In this document: positions 39,243 through 48,262 of the stretch, piece by piece | Layout of the letters: each line of letters begins with the position of its first letter | Position numbering within the stretch: the first letter of the stretch is position 1 | DNA from: Clostridium zeae | Lineage (GTDB): Bacteria; Bacillota; Clostridia; Clostridiales; Clostridiaceae | Direction: 5' to 3' | Assembly (NCBI RefSeq): GCF_017312485.1 | Contig: NZ_BMBA01000002.1 | Span: 124,001 to 188,000, forward strand | Length of the DNA: 64,000 bases | Notes under the pieces: generated by a model | Seen by the model: only the letters and a program-made list of their open reading frames with translations | The model's database searches: none | What the model was told of the DNA's origin: nothing | Position numbers and translations under genes: made by a program

Positions 39243-39947
39243 TTACTGGTTAATTCTATTAAGTATTTCTACATATGCATCTTTGACATTTCCAAGATCT
39301 CTTCTAAATCTGTCTTTATCTAATTTTTCATTAGTAGTTGCATCCCAGAATCTGCAAGTGTCTGGTGATATCTCATCAGCTAGTATTATTTCTCCGTTAA
39401 ATCTTCCAAACTCTATTTTGAAATCTATTAGCTTTATGTTCTGCTTTAAGAAGAATGCCTTTAGTACTTCATTAACCTTTTCAGTTATTTCATACATTGC
39501 TTTTAATTCTTCAAAGGTAGCTGCTCCGATTCCTACCGCATGGAAATCATTTATTAGTGGATCTCCTAATGAATCATCCTTTAAGCAAATTTCAAAAACT
39601 GTAGTCTTAAGTGGGAAACCTTCTTCAAGGCCTAATCTCTTAGCCATACTTCCAGCTGCTACGTTTCTAACTATAACTTCAAGCGGTACTATTTCAACCT
39701 TTCTGCAAAGCTGTTCTCTTTCGCTTAATTTTTCTATAAAGTGAGTTTTAACTCCTTCTTTCTCAAGAAGCTCAAAAAGTACTGAAGTAATTGCGTTATT
39801 TAAAACACCCTTGTCTTCTATTTGACCTTTCTTTTCTCCGTTAAATGCTGTTGCATCATCCTTATAATAAACTACTACCTCATCTGCCTTATCAGTTGCA
39901 TATATCTTCTTAGCTTTTCCTTCATACATCATTTCTCTTTTTTCCAT
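39243..39947 (-). CDS. purC: SAICAR synthetase
   Basis: 234 residues. It starts [14 protein letters not shown]; the ATP-binding and CAIR/aspartate sites are visible as [24 protein letters not shown] and [14 protein letters not shown]. It joins aspartate to CAIR. The start codon overlaps the purE stop (TAATG), so translation is coupled to purE, whose product it uses. Confidence 0.97.
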   Translation of the reverse strand: MEKREMMYEGKAKKIYATDKADEVVVYYKDDATAFNGEKKGQIEDKGVLNNAITSVLFELLEKEGVKTHFIEKLSEREQLCRKVEIVPLEVIVRNVAAGSMAKRLGLEEGFPLKTTVFEICLKDDSLGDPLINDFHAVGIGAATFEELKAMYEITEKVNEVLKAFFLKQNIKLIDFKIEFGRFNGEIILADEISPDTCRFWDATTNEKLDKDRFRRDLGNVKDAYVEILNRINQ

Positions 39948-40426
39948 TATAGTTCCACTCCTTCTCCATTTTCTTTTATGAATTTTTCTTTCATATCTTT
40001 ACGGAAATTTACTAGTTTTTCCTTAAGCTCTGGATATTTTAATGAAAGCATCTGTACTGCAAGCATACCAGCATTATAACTGTTATTTATTCCAACTGTT
40101 GCTACTGGTATTGATTTAGGCATTTGAACTATTGAATATAGAGCATCTAACCCATTTATTGCTGCGTTTACAGGTACTCCTATTACAGGCATTGTTGTGT
40201 GTGATGCTATAACTCCTGGTAGATGTGCTGCAAGTCCAGCACCAGCAATGATTACTTCAAAACCTTGTTCATCTATTTCATGTAGAGTTTCCATAAGCTT
40301 TTCAGGAACTCTATGAGCAGATAATACAAAAGCCTTATATTCTACTCCAAATTCCTTAAGAGCATTAGCCGCTCCCTTCATTACATCAGTATCTGATTTT
40401 GAACCAAAGAAAATTGCTACTTTCAT
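39947..40426 (-). CDS. purE: N5-carboxyaminoimidazole ribonucleotide mutase (class I PurE)
   Basis: 159 residues. Class I PurE motifs: [28 protein letters not shown] (catalytic histidine) and [12 protein letters not shown]. No purK was seen in the window, so its CAIR substrate must come from a purK elsewhere or non-enzymatic carboxylation. It lies 48 nt after purL; the gap carries an AATTTCAACACTATTTAAAG stretch similar to a short repeat seen elsewhere in the window. Confidence 0.96.
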   Translation of the reverse strand: MKVAIFFGSKSDTDVMKGAANALKEFGVEYKAFVLSAHRVPEKLMETLHEIDEQGFEVIIAGAGLAAHLPGVIASHTTMPVIGVPVNAAINGLDALYSIVQMPKSIPVATVGINNSYNAGMLAVQMLSLKYPELKEKLVNFRKDMKEKFIKENGEGVEL

Positions 40427-40474
40427 CTTATACCTCCGAATTAATTAAGATTATTTTTATTATTAATTTCAACA

Positions 40475-43400
40475 CTATTTAAAGTAATTCACACCAGACT
40501 TGAAGAGTTTTTGGTCAAACTCTCCGATAATGTTCTTATACATGTTGGCACCTATTCTTTCTGAATGCCCCATCTTGCCAAGTATTCTTCCATCAGGACT
40601 TGTTATACCTTCTATAGCAAGCATTGACCCATTTGGATTGTGTGGCATATTCAGTGTAGCCTCTCCATTCATATCCACATATTGAGTTGCTATTTGACCC
40701 TTTGATTGAAGAACTGTTAAAAGTTCCTCTGGTGCAACAAATCTTCCTTCACCATGTGATATAGGAACTGCATGGATATCTCCTAGATCTACTTCATTAA
40801 ACCATGGTGATAGCTTTGAAACTACCTTAGTATTTACTATGGAACTCATATGTCTTCCCATGGTGTTAAAGGTTAAGGTAGCCATATCCTCTTCCATATC
40901 AACTATTTCTCCGTATGGAAGTAGACCTAGCTTCACAAGTGCTTGGAAGCCATTACAAATCCCTAACATAAGCCCGTCTCTATTTTTTATAAGCTCCATC
41001 ACAGCATTACTAATTCTTTCATTTCTAAACACTGTAGCAATGAATTTTGCTGATCCGTCAGGTTCATCTCCAGCACTAAAGCCTCCTGGAAGCATTATAA
41101 TCTGACTATTTTTTATCTCTTTCTCCATCTGTACTAAAGAATCAAGAAGACTTTCTTTCGTAAGGTTCTTTAGTACTAATTGTTTTACTTCAGCACCTTC
41201 TTTTTCAAAAGCTCTTGCACAATCATATTCACAGTTTGTACCTGGGAATACAGGAATTAATACTCTTGGTTTTGCAATCTTAATTGCAGGTAACTTTCTA
41301 TAGTTACTTTCATATAAAATAGAAGTTATCTTTTCACTTTCTTCTTTAGTCTTAATCTTAAACACTTTGCTTAATTTTCTTTCCCACTGTAATATAAGTT
41401 CATCAATATCAAAGCTCTCATCTAAAACTTTAATTGCTGCTTCTTCTATTGTTTCACCAATAATCTTGTAACTAGCCCCTTTAAATTCACTTACAATATC
41501 TACTCCACTTGGAACTTCAAGTATAAAAGTTCCATAGTTAATATTGAAAAGTTCTTCTTTGCTTATTGCTGAAAGCCTAACCCCAATTTTGTTTCCGAAA
41601 CACATTTTAGATATTCCTTCACAAATGCCCCCATTTTTCAAGGAATATGCTGATATAACTTTTTTCTCTTCGATTAATCTTTCAATTACTTCTACATTTT
41701 TCTTAAATTCTTCTATATTAATAAGTTCACTTTCATCTCTACTTACACTTACGTAAACAACTTGAGAATTTACTTTCTTAAACTCAGGCGAAATTATATT
41801 TCTAGCTTTCTCAACTGCTACTGCAAAGGATACTAAAGTAGGTGGTACATCCATTTCTCCAAAACTTCCTGACATACTGTCTTTTCCACCTATGGCCGCT
41901 ATCCCTAAATCTATTTGAGCTTGATATGCTCCAAGTAATGCTGCAAGTGGCTTTCCCCATCTTTCTGGATTCTTTCCAAGCTTTTCAAAATACTCTTGGA
42001 AGGTTAACCAAACCTTTTTGCTTTTCCCCCCACACGCAACTATCTTTGCTACAGATTCTATCACTGCGTTATAAGCACTATGGTATGGACTCCATTTTGC
42101 AATCTTAGGGTTAAATCCAAAGGCCATTATAGTTGCTTCTTCAGCCTCTCCATTAACTACAGGTATCTTTGCTGCCATTCCTTCTGCAGGAGTTAACTGA
42201 TACTTTCCTCCAAAAGGCATTAGCACAGTTCCTGCTCCTATTGTTGAGTCAAATCTTTCAACTAAGCCTTTTTGTGATGCAACATTTAAACTCTCTAGAG
42301 TTTTTCTCCATTGTTCATTTAAGCTTGTATCATTAGCTTCATTAAACACATTCTCTTCAAATCTAGGTGCCTTTAATATCGCATCTGTTCTTTGCTTTGC
42401 TCCGTTTGTATCCAAGAAAGCTCTGGATAAATCTACAATCTTTTTACCATTCCAAAACATTCTCATTCTTTCAAGATCAGTGACTTCGGCAACAATACTT
42501 GCTTCTAAATTTTCTTCAAGAGCTAGCTCAACAAACTTTTGCCCATCTTCTTTTGAAACAACAACCGCCATTCTTTCCTGAGATTCTGATATAGCTAGCT
42601 CTGTTCCATCAAGACCTTCATACTTCTTAGGTACTAGGTCTAAGTTGATATCAAGACCTCTACAAAGTTCTCCAATTGCTACAGAAACTCCACCAGCGCC
42701 AAAGTCATTACATCTTTTTATCATAGTAGAAACCTTAGGATTTCTAAAAAGTCTTTGTAACTTTCTTTCAGTTGGTGCATTTCCCTTCTGCACTTCTGCT
42801 CCGCATTGTTCTATTGATTCAACTGTATGTTCCTTAGATGATCCAGTTGCTCCACCACAACCATCTCTTCCCGTTCTTCCACCAAGAAGAATTATCATAT
42901 CCCCCTTTACAGGTTCTTCTCTTCTTACATTCTTAAGTGGTGCTGCAGCTATTACTGCACCAATTTCCATTCTCTTAGCAACATAACCAGCATCGTATAT
43001 TTCACTAACCTGTCCAGTGGCAAGACCTATTTGATTTCCATAGGAACTGTATCCATGTGCTGCCCCTAAAGTTATCTTTCTTTGAGGCAATTTACCTTTT
43101 AGGGTATTTTCTATAGAAACTGTAGGATCTCCGCTTCCAGTAACTCTCATAGCTTGATATACATAAGTTCTGCCTGATAGCGGGTCTCTAATCGCCCCAC
43201 CAAGACATGTAGCTGCCCCACCAAAGGGTTCTATTTCAGTAGGATGATTGTGGGTTTCATTCTTGAACATTACTAGATAATCTTCATTTCCTTTTTCTGT
43301 TTCAACTTTTACTTTTATGGAACATGCATTTATTTCATCTGAAATATCTAGATCTTCAAGCATTCCTTTACTTCTAAGTTCTTTCATTGCTATTACAGCT

Positions 43401-44218
43401 ATATCCATTAAAGTCATATCTTTATTTTTATTCTTATATAAAAGCTCTCTTGCTTCTTTATATCTGTTAAAACTTTTAATGATCGGACTTGAATAGATAC
43501 TTTCTTCTATTTCAACACTTTCTATTGAAGTCAAGAAAGTTGTGTGTCTGCAATGATCTGACCAATAAGTATCTATAACCTTTATCTCAGTAATACTTGG
43601 ATCTCTTTTTTCTTCTGAGAAATATTTTTTTATCAATGTTAAATCTTCTATTGTCATAGCTAAGCCTAATTCTTGATGAAGGGAGCTTAACTGTTCTTCA
43701 TTCATATTTATAAAACCATCTATATTTTCAACTTCACTTGGAATTTCATAGGATGAGAATAACTCTTTAGATAGAGGATCAACCTCTCTTGAATCAACAG
43801 GATTTATGTAATATTGCTTTATCTTTGCTAGTTCATCTTTACTTATATTGCCGCTAATGCATACAACCTTTGATGACTTTATTTCAAGCTTATCTCCTGC
43901 TGTTAGAATTTGAAAGCATTGCTCAGCTGAGTCTGCTCTTTGATCATATTGGCCTGGAAGGTATTCTACTGCAAAAACAGCTTCTCCTTCTGAAATAGGA
44001 AATTGGTCTTCATAAACTTTATCTACCATAGGTTCAGAAAAGATTATAGCCTTTGCTTTTTCATAAACTTCACTTTCAACTTCATTGAAAGAATATTTGT
44101 TTATTAAACGTACCTCTTTAATAGTGTTTATTCCTAAATTTGTTTTGAAGTCCTCTAGTAGTGCTTTTGCTTCAATGTCAAAGCCCTGTCTTTTTTCTAC
44201 ATACAAAGTTCTAATCAT
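40475..44218 (-). CDS. purL: Phosphoribosylformylglycinamidine synthase, single-chain PurL
   Basis: 1247 residues with the large, fused architecture: PurS-like N-terminus, linker, two AIRS-like halves (THNHPTEIEPFGGAATCLGG; GGKDSMSGSF) and a C-terminal class I glutaminase with LMLGICNGFQAL (nucleophile cysteine) and PISHGEGRF (histidine). It does the step that small PurS/PurL/PurQ complexes do in Bacillus. I start at the ATG at 44218 (GGGAGGAAATC upstream) rather than six codons earlier. It is the first gene of the operon, after a leader with a promoter and a terminator-like hairpin. Confidence 0.96.
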   Translation of the reverse strand: MIRTLYVEKRQGFDIEAKALLEDFKTNLGINTIKEVRLINKYSFNEVESEVYEKAKAIIFSEPMVDKVYEDQFPISEGEAVFAVEYLPGQYDQRADSAEQCFQILTAGDKLEIKSSKVVCISGNISKDELAKIKQYYINPVDSREVDPLSKELFSSYEIPSEVENIDGFINMNEEQLSSLHQELGLAMTIEDLTLIKKYFSEEKRDPSITEIKVIDTYWSDHCRHTTFLTSIESVEIEESIYSSPIIKSFNRYKEARELLYKNKNKDMTLMDIAVIAMKELRSKGMLEDLDISDEINACSIKVKVETEKGNEDYLVMFKNETHNHPTEIEPFGGAATCLGGAIRDPLSGRTYVYQAMRVTGSGDPTVSIENTLKGKLPQRKITLGAAHGYSSYGNQIGLATGQVSEIYDAGYVAKRMEIGAVIAAAPLKNVRREEPVKGDMIILLGGRTGRDGCGGATGSSKEHTVESIEQCGAEVQKGNAPTERKLQRLFRNPKVSTMIKRCNDFGAGGVSVAIGELCRGLDINLDLVPKKYEGLDGTELAISESQERMAVVVSKEDGQKFVELALEENLEASIVAEVTDLERMRMFWNGKKIVDLSRAFLDTNGAKQRTDAILKAPRFEENVFNEANDTSLNEQWRKTLESLNVASQKGLVERFDSTIGAGTVLMPFGGKYQLTPAEGMAAKIPVVNGEAEEATIMAFGFNPKIAKWSPYHSAYNAVIESVAKIVACGGKSKKVWLTFQEYFEKLGKNPERWGKPLAALLGAYQAQIDLGIAAIGGKDSMSGSFGEMDVPPTLVSFAVAVEKARNIISPEFKKVNSQVVYVSVSRDESELINIEEFKKNVEVIERLIEEKKVISAYSLKNGGICEGISKMCFGNKIGVRLSAISKEELFNINYGTFILEVPSGVDIVSEFKGASYKIIGETIEEAAIKVLDESFDIDELILQWERKLSKVFKIKTKEESEKITSILYESNYRKLPAIKIAKPRVLIPVFPGTNCEYDCARAFEKEGAEVKQLVLKNLTKESLLDSLVQMEKEIKNSQIIMLPGGFSAGDEPDGSAKFIATVFRNERISNAVMELIKNRDGLMLGICNGFQALVKLGLLPYGEIVDMEEDMATLTFNTMGRHMSSIVNTKVVSKLSPWFNEVDLGDIHAVPISHGEGRFVAPEELLTVLQSKGQIATQYVDMNGEATLNMPHNPNGSMLAIEGITSPDGRILGKMGHSERIGANMYKNIIGEFDQKLFKSGVNYFK

Positions 44219-44301
44219 GATTTCCTCCCAAAACACAAATATTCAGATTTTATTCTTTAACTTATTCACAGACTTAATTGAATTATAATTTCCTAAAGAA
44301 T

Positions 44302-44348
44302 AAAAAAATCCTAAGGGCACACTTAGGAAAGTAATCGCCCTTGATTAC
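44302..44348 (-). ncRNA. purL leader: two hairpins ending in a terminator-like T-run
   Basis: On the minus strand, GTAATC-AAGGGC-GATTAC (44348-44331) is followed by CCTAAG-TGTGCC-CTTAGG and seven Ts (44327-44302). The loops contain GGC and GCC, which could kiss. The T-run ends about 85 nt before the purL start. It looks like a transcription attenuator or cis-regulatory RNA. It does not match the purine riboswitch core that I know. Confidence 0.55.
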
Positions 44349-44394
44349 GAATTATATTTCAAAAAGTTATAAAATTATTCGCTTTTATAAAAAT

Positions 44395-44423
44395 AAAATA
44401 ACACTTGCTCCATACTTTGTCAA
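44395..44423 (-). promoter_or_regulatory. Promoter of the pur operon
   Basis: Minus strand: -35 TTGACA (44418-44423), 17-nt spacer, -10 TATTTT (44395-44400). It gives a leader of about 170 nt before purL that contains the two hairpins. Confidence 0.65.
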
Positions 44424-44430
44424 TGATAAA

Positions 44431-44478
44431 ACAAAAAAAATAAGTTATCATTCGTTATATAACGAACAATAACTTATT
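44431..44478 (-). terminator. Terminator of the alanine racemase gene
   Basis: AATAAGTTATCATTCGTTAT (44439-44458) pairs with the following 20 nt (44459-44478) with two central mismatches, then TTATTTTTTTT on the minus strand. It starts 3 nt after the stop codon. Confidence 0.9.
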
Positions 44479-44480
44479 TA

Positions 44481-45539
44481 TCAAGACAGTTGATTCGTTA
44501 TGTAATTTTTCTCCACTGATGAATCTGCAAGTATAGGCGATATATCAACTCTAAGTATACTTTCTATATTTATGTCATCCATAGATATTAATGTAGTATT
44601 CATGTTAGCTGTACCAAGAACTCTTACCCCAATATTTCCTGAAAAGATAACTGGTCTAAACTTAACATGATTATAAATAACCTTTAAAAGATCATAAAAC
44701 ACATTATGCTTTACTGCCTTATTAAAGCCAAAATGTTCTATGTTGCCAAAACCTAAAACACCAACATGCATATCTTTTTTAGCTTTATATTTACAGCCAT
44801 AACCAACATCCCCTCCCTTTTTTACAAAGTGAGTATTAACTGGTTTTGCATAAAATCCATAAGCCTTTTTGAATCCTTGATTTAACCCATCATATCCATA
44901 CAAAATATTTCCCGTTCTAACTGTATTGGTAAACTCAGCTAGCTGTCTATATTCACTGTTTAGTGTGCAGGTAGAATTTAAGCAGTGTATATGAGGTATC
45001 ACACCTATATATTTTTCAACAGCTGCCCTGAATATGTTAATTTGATTTTTGGTATACTTTACGTTACCTCCATAATGCAAGTGAGTATATATTCCATCTA
45101 TACTTATATTTTCAAATTCGTTTTTTATTCTCTCAATTACACTATCAATTCTATCTGGACTTATTCCCATTCTATTCATTCCACTATCAATATATAAATG
45201 AATTTTTATGTTTGCTTCAGGTGAAAGTTTATCCAACATAGCTTCGTTATCTATTGTAAAAATTACATTATCCATATCTGTATTAAAATCAGTGAACGTT
45301 ACCAGTGGTGATAACAGTAGAATTTCTTTTTGACTCCTAACTCTCTTAGCCTCTTCTAAATCTCCAACTGCGAAGAAATCTACAAATTGATCTAAATATT
45401 CAGTCACTCCTTCAATTCCTAATCCATAAGCATTTCCTTTAACAACTGCTATTATCTTCTTGTCATTAGTCAATTCTTTTATTCTATCTACATTCTTCTT
45501 TATCTTATCTAAGTACACATCGCACCAAAAATTCTTCAT
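44481..45539 (-). CDS. alr: Alanine racemase family protein
   Basis: 352 residues. PLP-binding lysine in IIAVVKGNAYGLG (about residue 40). SGMNRMGI (substrate arginine), THLHYGG, and HCLNSTCT where the family has N-x-A-S/AT follow. The C-terminal beta domain carries the catalytic tyrosine in VGYGCKYKAKKD. The usual second motif P-I-G-Y-A-D-G is altered (VLGFGNIEHFG), so it is a divergent member, and a different amino acid as substrate is possible. I start at 45539 (MKNFWCDVYLDKI; GAAAGGGAAC upstream), 20 nt after the small membrane-peptide gene. Confidence 0.8.
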   Translation of the reverse strand: MKNFWCDVYLDKIKKNVDRIKELTNDKKIIAVVKGNAYGLGIEGVTEYLDQFVDFFAVGDLEEAKRVRSQKEILLLSPLVTFTDFNTDMDNVIFTIDNEAMLDKLSPEANIKIHLYIDSGMNRMGISPDRIDSVIERIKNEFENISIDGIYTHLHYGGNVKYTKNQINIFRAAVEKYIGVIPHIHCLNSTCTLNSEYRQLAEFTNTVRTGNILYGYDGLNQGFKKAYGFYAKPVNTHFVKKGGDVGYGCKYKAKKDMHVGVLGFGNIEHFGFNKAVKHNVFYDLLKVIYNHVKFRPVIFSGNIGVRVLGTANMNTTLISMDDINIESILRVDISPILADSSVEKNYITNQLS

Positions 45540-45559
45540 ATGATGTTCCCTTTCTATCT

Positions 45560-45649
45560 CTAATCCTTGTACCTTTTTGAATTTGTCCATATATAGGCAC
45601 TGCCTAAAAGTATTATTATCACTGCTTTTACAATTGTTGCGGTATCCAT
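45560..45649 (-). CDS. 29-residue single-span membrane peptide upstream of alr
   Basis: Short frame of 29 codons with AGAAGGTGAT as ribosome binding site before the ATG at 45649. The peptide has one hydrophobic stretch (IVKAVIIILLGSAYIW) and a basic tail (NSKRYKD), the pattern of a small membrane protein with a cytosolic C-terminus. Its stop is 20 nt before the alr start, so both are likely one transcript. Alanine racemase supplies D-alanine to wall and teichoic-acid synthesis, and small membrane peptides occur in such operons, but no role can be claimed. Confidence 0.6.
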   Translation of the reverse strand: MDTATIVKAVIIILLGSAYIWTNSKRYKD

Positions 45650-45846
45650 ATATATCACCTTCTAATTATAAATAGATGCACACTTCGCATTCAAATTTAT
45701 TTTTTTAATTACAGTCGACGCAATACATCTTAATTCAATATTATATACCATAGAAATACAATTTAAAATTAATTTTTACACAAATTAAGCTTGTATCACT
45801 GCGCAACAAAATTTATTTTAGTTAGCTTTTATATGTAAATAAACAT

Positions 45847-45870
45847 AAAAAAAAGCTGCCATTTGGCAGC
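45847..45870 (-). terminator. Terminator downstream of terC and the HD remnant
   Basis: GCTGCC (45855-45860) pairs with GGCAGC (45865-45870), then eight Ts on the minus strand. Confidence 0.85.
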
Positions 45871-45881
45871 AAGATCCTACG

Positions 45882-45902
45882 TAATGACCAAATCGGTCAT
45901 TA
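45882..45902. repeat. Perfect 8-bp palindrome with 5-nt centre
   Basis: TAATGACC-AAATC-GGTCATTA. It lies 11 nt from the terminator at 45870. The TGACC-N5-GGTCA form resembles a repressor operator, but no regulator gene is adjacent and it sits at the end of a transcript. Confidence 0.4.
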
Positions 45903-46048
45903 GTATTATATACACTTTTCCATATTATATACATTTTTAAAATTTAATTTTTAGGGGGGTAAAAATTAAAACTTATTATGTTTATATAATAGCCTTGAAT
46001 TGTATTATACTTATGGATTAAATATGTTTTGTTTATGTGAAGAAAACT

Positions 46049-46177
46049 TTACGAAGTTTTTAAGGACTCAATATCAACATTTTCCTGCCTTCCGTTAGAT
46101 AAATAGCTATGCCTCAATTCATACTTTAGTTTTTCCGAAAAATTTATAAGTTCCAATATGCTCTTTAGTTCTCCCAC
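46049..46177 (-). pseudogene. N-terminal remnant of an HD-domain hydrolase
   Basis: A 42-codon frame from GTG (46177, AGGATGG upstream) reading ILELINFSEKLKYELRHSYL and then SNGRQENV. This resembles the N-terminus of YfbR-like HD-superfamily hydrolases, in which the sequence continues into the first metal-binding motif A-E-H-S-W. Here the match ends right after ENV and a stop follows nine codons later, so no HD motif is left. It lies 48 nt downstream of terC. Either a decayed gene or a very short real protein; decay is more likely. Confidence 0.55.
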
Positions 46178-46225
46178 ATTCATCCATCCTATCTTTCATT
46201 TATGTAATTTTTATTATACTATTTC

Positions 46226-46915
46226 TTAGAGATTTTCAATACCATAAACCAACACTGCTAATGCGCATAGAATTGAAAAAATCAAACCAAGTGCTGGATT
46301 TATATTATTTATCACAGCTGACACTAATTTATCGTCAAAAATCATTTTCACTGCTGTATAAACTAGTAAAGCAGCACACATGTATATAATTATAGGGAAT
46401 CTTATCATCATCTCAGCAATAAATTCACTTCCCCAAAATATAATAGGCATGCATATCATTAATCCGAAGATTACCAGACCCATCTGCTGACCTGTTATCT
46501 TCTCAGTATCTGTCATTGCAATAGAAACTATTGCTAATACATTATCCAAGCTCATACTTATATCTGCCACTGTTATAGATATAAGCGCCTTAAAAAAGCC
46601 CCCTGTTTGTCCTTTTTTTCCGTAAACACTTTTATTTTGATCTTGAATCATATTAAAAGTAATATATATAAGCAATATTGCTCCTATTATATTAATATGG
46701 AGCCACTCTAAAGTGTATAAAAAGCCAATAATACCAACAAAAAATATTCTAAGAAGAAGTGCTACCCATACTCCCATAATATTAGCAAGCTTGGCCTTCT
46801 TTGGTGGTAAATCTTTTATTGCCAATGCTATTACTCCCACATTATCACCAGAAAGAACTAAATTGATAAAAAAGATTTCAATTCCCTTTGAAATAAGTTC
46901 AGAAAATGTGTACAT
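46226..46915 (-). CDS. TerC-family integral membrane protein
   Basis: 229 residues with about seven membrane helices. The two family signatures are NLVLSGDNVGVIALAI in the first helix and VADISMSLDNVLAIV in the middle; their acidic residues are thought to carry metal ions. TerC relatives (YkoY, YceF, Alx) export manganese or help metal-load secreted proteins. I start at 46915 (MYTFSELISKGIEIF; TGGAGGTTAAT upstream). No yybP-ykoY manganese riboswitch is recognisable upstream, although many relatives have one. Monocistronic apart from the HD remnant. Confidence 0.85.
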   Translation of the reverse strand: MYTFSELISKGIEIFFINLVLSGDNVGVIALAIKDLPPKKAKLANIMGVWVALLLRIFFVGIIGFLYTLEWLHINIIGAILLIYITFNMIQDQNKSVYGKKGQTGGFFKALISITVADISMSLDNVLAIVSIAMTDTEKITGQQMGLVIFGLMICMPIIFWGSEFIAEMMIRFPIIIYMCAALLVYTAVKMIFDDKLVSAVINNINPALGLIFSILCALAVLVYGIENL

Positions 46916-47021
46916 ATTAACCTCCATTTACAACAGCGTGTACTTTGCTATAAATATTTCTATTTTGTTTAAATATACGCTATTATGTTTGCTAAATATG
47001 CTGTATCCATTGTTTAAATTT

Positions 47022-47072
47022 TAAAAAAGAAAAATAGGAGAGAAATCATTAAATAAAGATTTTTCTCCTATC
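47022..47072 (-). terminator. Terminator of the PAS-GGDEF gene
   Basis: ATAGGAGAGAAATC (47034-47047) pairs with GATTTTTCTCCTAT (47059-47072). The minus strand continues into a T-rich run. Confidence 0.85.
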
Positions 47073-47075
47073 ATA

Positions 47076-47966
47076 CTAAAATACAATTTTATTTCTTCCA
47101 GAATTTTTAGCTTCATATAATTTTTTATCAGCAAGATTCAAAAATTCTTCCACTGTTATATCCTTATTTGAGGTTGAGCATATTCCAAAGGAAGCAGTTA
47201 TTTTTATATCTTCATTATTATGAATAAACTTCTTTTCCGCTATTCGCTCATGCATTCTTTCAGCTATTACCAATGCAGCTTTTTCATCAGCCCCTGGTAT
47301 ACATACTAAAAATTCTTCTCCTCCGTATCTTCCGATCCAATCTTTCTTATTTCTTATACATTGCTTTAGGCATCCAGCTAATTCCTTTAAGACAAAATCC
47401 CCTGTGGTATGCCCAAATCTATCATTAACTCTCTTAAAGTAATCTACATCAACCATTATTATTGAAATAGGTTCGTCTTTCTTAAAACATACCTTCATGT
47501 CTATTGGTAGTGTTTCATCAATAAATCTTCTATTACCTATGTCTGTTAACGAATCCCTTATAGTCATAAGTTTCAAATCATTTATTATATTATTAACCTT
47601 ACAGCCTTTACCATCTAAACTATGACCATAAAAAAGACTATCTGTAGTTTCTTTAATAAGTTCTACTATTAATGTCTTGTTGTTAACTTCAATTGGTAAT
47701 ACTGTAATCAGATAAGATTTATTATCTAAACTTTCTATTTTCATATAAGTTTTTTTATCCTTTAAAGCTCTAATAGATATACAGTTATCACAGATGGATT
47801 CTTTACCAATTTCATTAAAACATGAACTAGCTTTCTCAACCAGAGTATTTCCATTATACAAAAGCACTCTCTTTGTAATTGGATCTACTACCCTTATAAC
47901 ATCATATAGTTTGTGAAATATATTTAAATTATTTTCAATAAAATCTATGGTTATATCATTATCCAT
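47076..47966 (-). CDS. PAS-like sensor diguanylate cyclase (GGDEF)
   Basis: 296 residues, soluble. The N-terminal 130 residues look like a PAS domain (YDVIRVVDPITKRVLLYNG) with a cysteine cluster, C-x(9)-C-x-x-C (CFNEIGKESICDNC), which could bind a metal or Fe-S cluster or sense redox. The GGDEF domain follows with MVDVDYFKRVNDRFGHTTGD and active site RYGGEEF. The I-site arginine is missing (NKKD instead of R-x-x-D), so product inhibition is probably lost, unlike in the other GGDEF protein of this window. ATG at 47966 with GGAAGTGA about ten nt upstream. Confidence 0.88.
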   Translation of the reverse strand: MDNDITIDFIENNLNIFHKLYDVIRVVDPITKRVLLYNGNTLVEKASSCFNEIGKESICDNCISIRALKDKKTYMKIESLDNKSYLITVLPIEVNNKTLIVELIKETTDSLFYGHSLDGKGCKVNNIINDLKLMTIRDSLTDIGNRRFIDETLPIDMKVCFKKDEPISIIMVDVDYFKRVNDRFGHTTGDFVLKELAGCLKQCIRNKKDWIGRYGGEEFLVCIPGADEKAALVIAERMHERIAEKKFIHNNEDIKITASFGICSTSNKDITVEEFLNLADKKLYEAKNSGRNKIVF

Positions 47967-48217
47967 ATATCAAAATCACTTCCAATCATTATAATACTTT
48001 ACATTCTCAAAATCATCTACTTGAAATTGTAACAGCTTTTCCAATAAATCTATAATATAAGTTGTACACTTTAGCAATGATGTTTAAACTTTTAAAGAAA
48101 TAAGTATTTAAGTCAATCAATAAATTAGATTTTGGTGATTAAATCTATATTTCTTCAAGTATGGACCCTATTTATAGTACTCTTATTATCGAAATTAAAA
48201 CTAAGTTCTTTATAATA

Positions 48218-48262
48218 ATTAAGTGCAAACATCTTAAAAATTCAAGTTGTTTGCACTTAATT
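48218..48262. terminator. Perfect 14-bp inverted repeat after the alpha-galactosidase gene
   Basis: ATTAAGTGCAAACA (48218-48231) pairs with TGTTTGCACTTAAT (48249-48262). It lies 139 nt past the gene's stop. T-runs are weak, so it may be an unusual terminator or an mRNA 3' stabiliser. The rest of 47967-48400 shows no gene. Confidence 0.5.

Noticed and set aside
44237-44430. Purine (guanine/adenine) riboswitch ahead of purL.
   Set aside because: The core words and the three-way junction are absent; only two short hairpins are present.
46928-47040. yybP-ykoY manganese riboswitch ahead of terC.
   Set aside because: The gap is short and has no recognisable aptamer.
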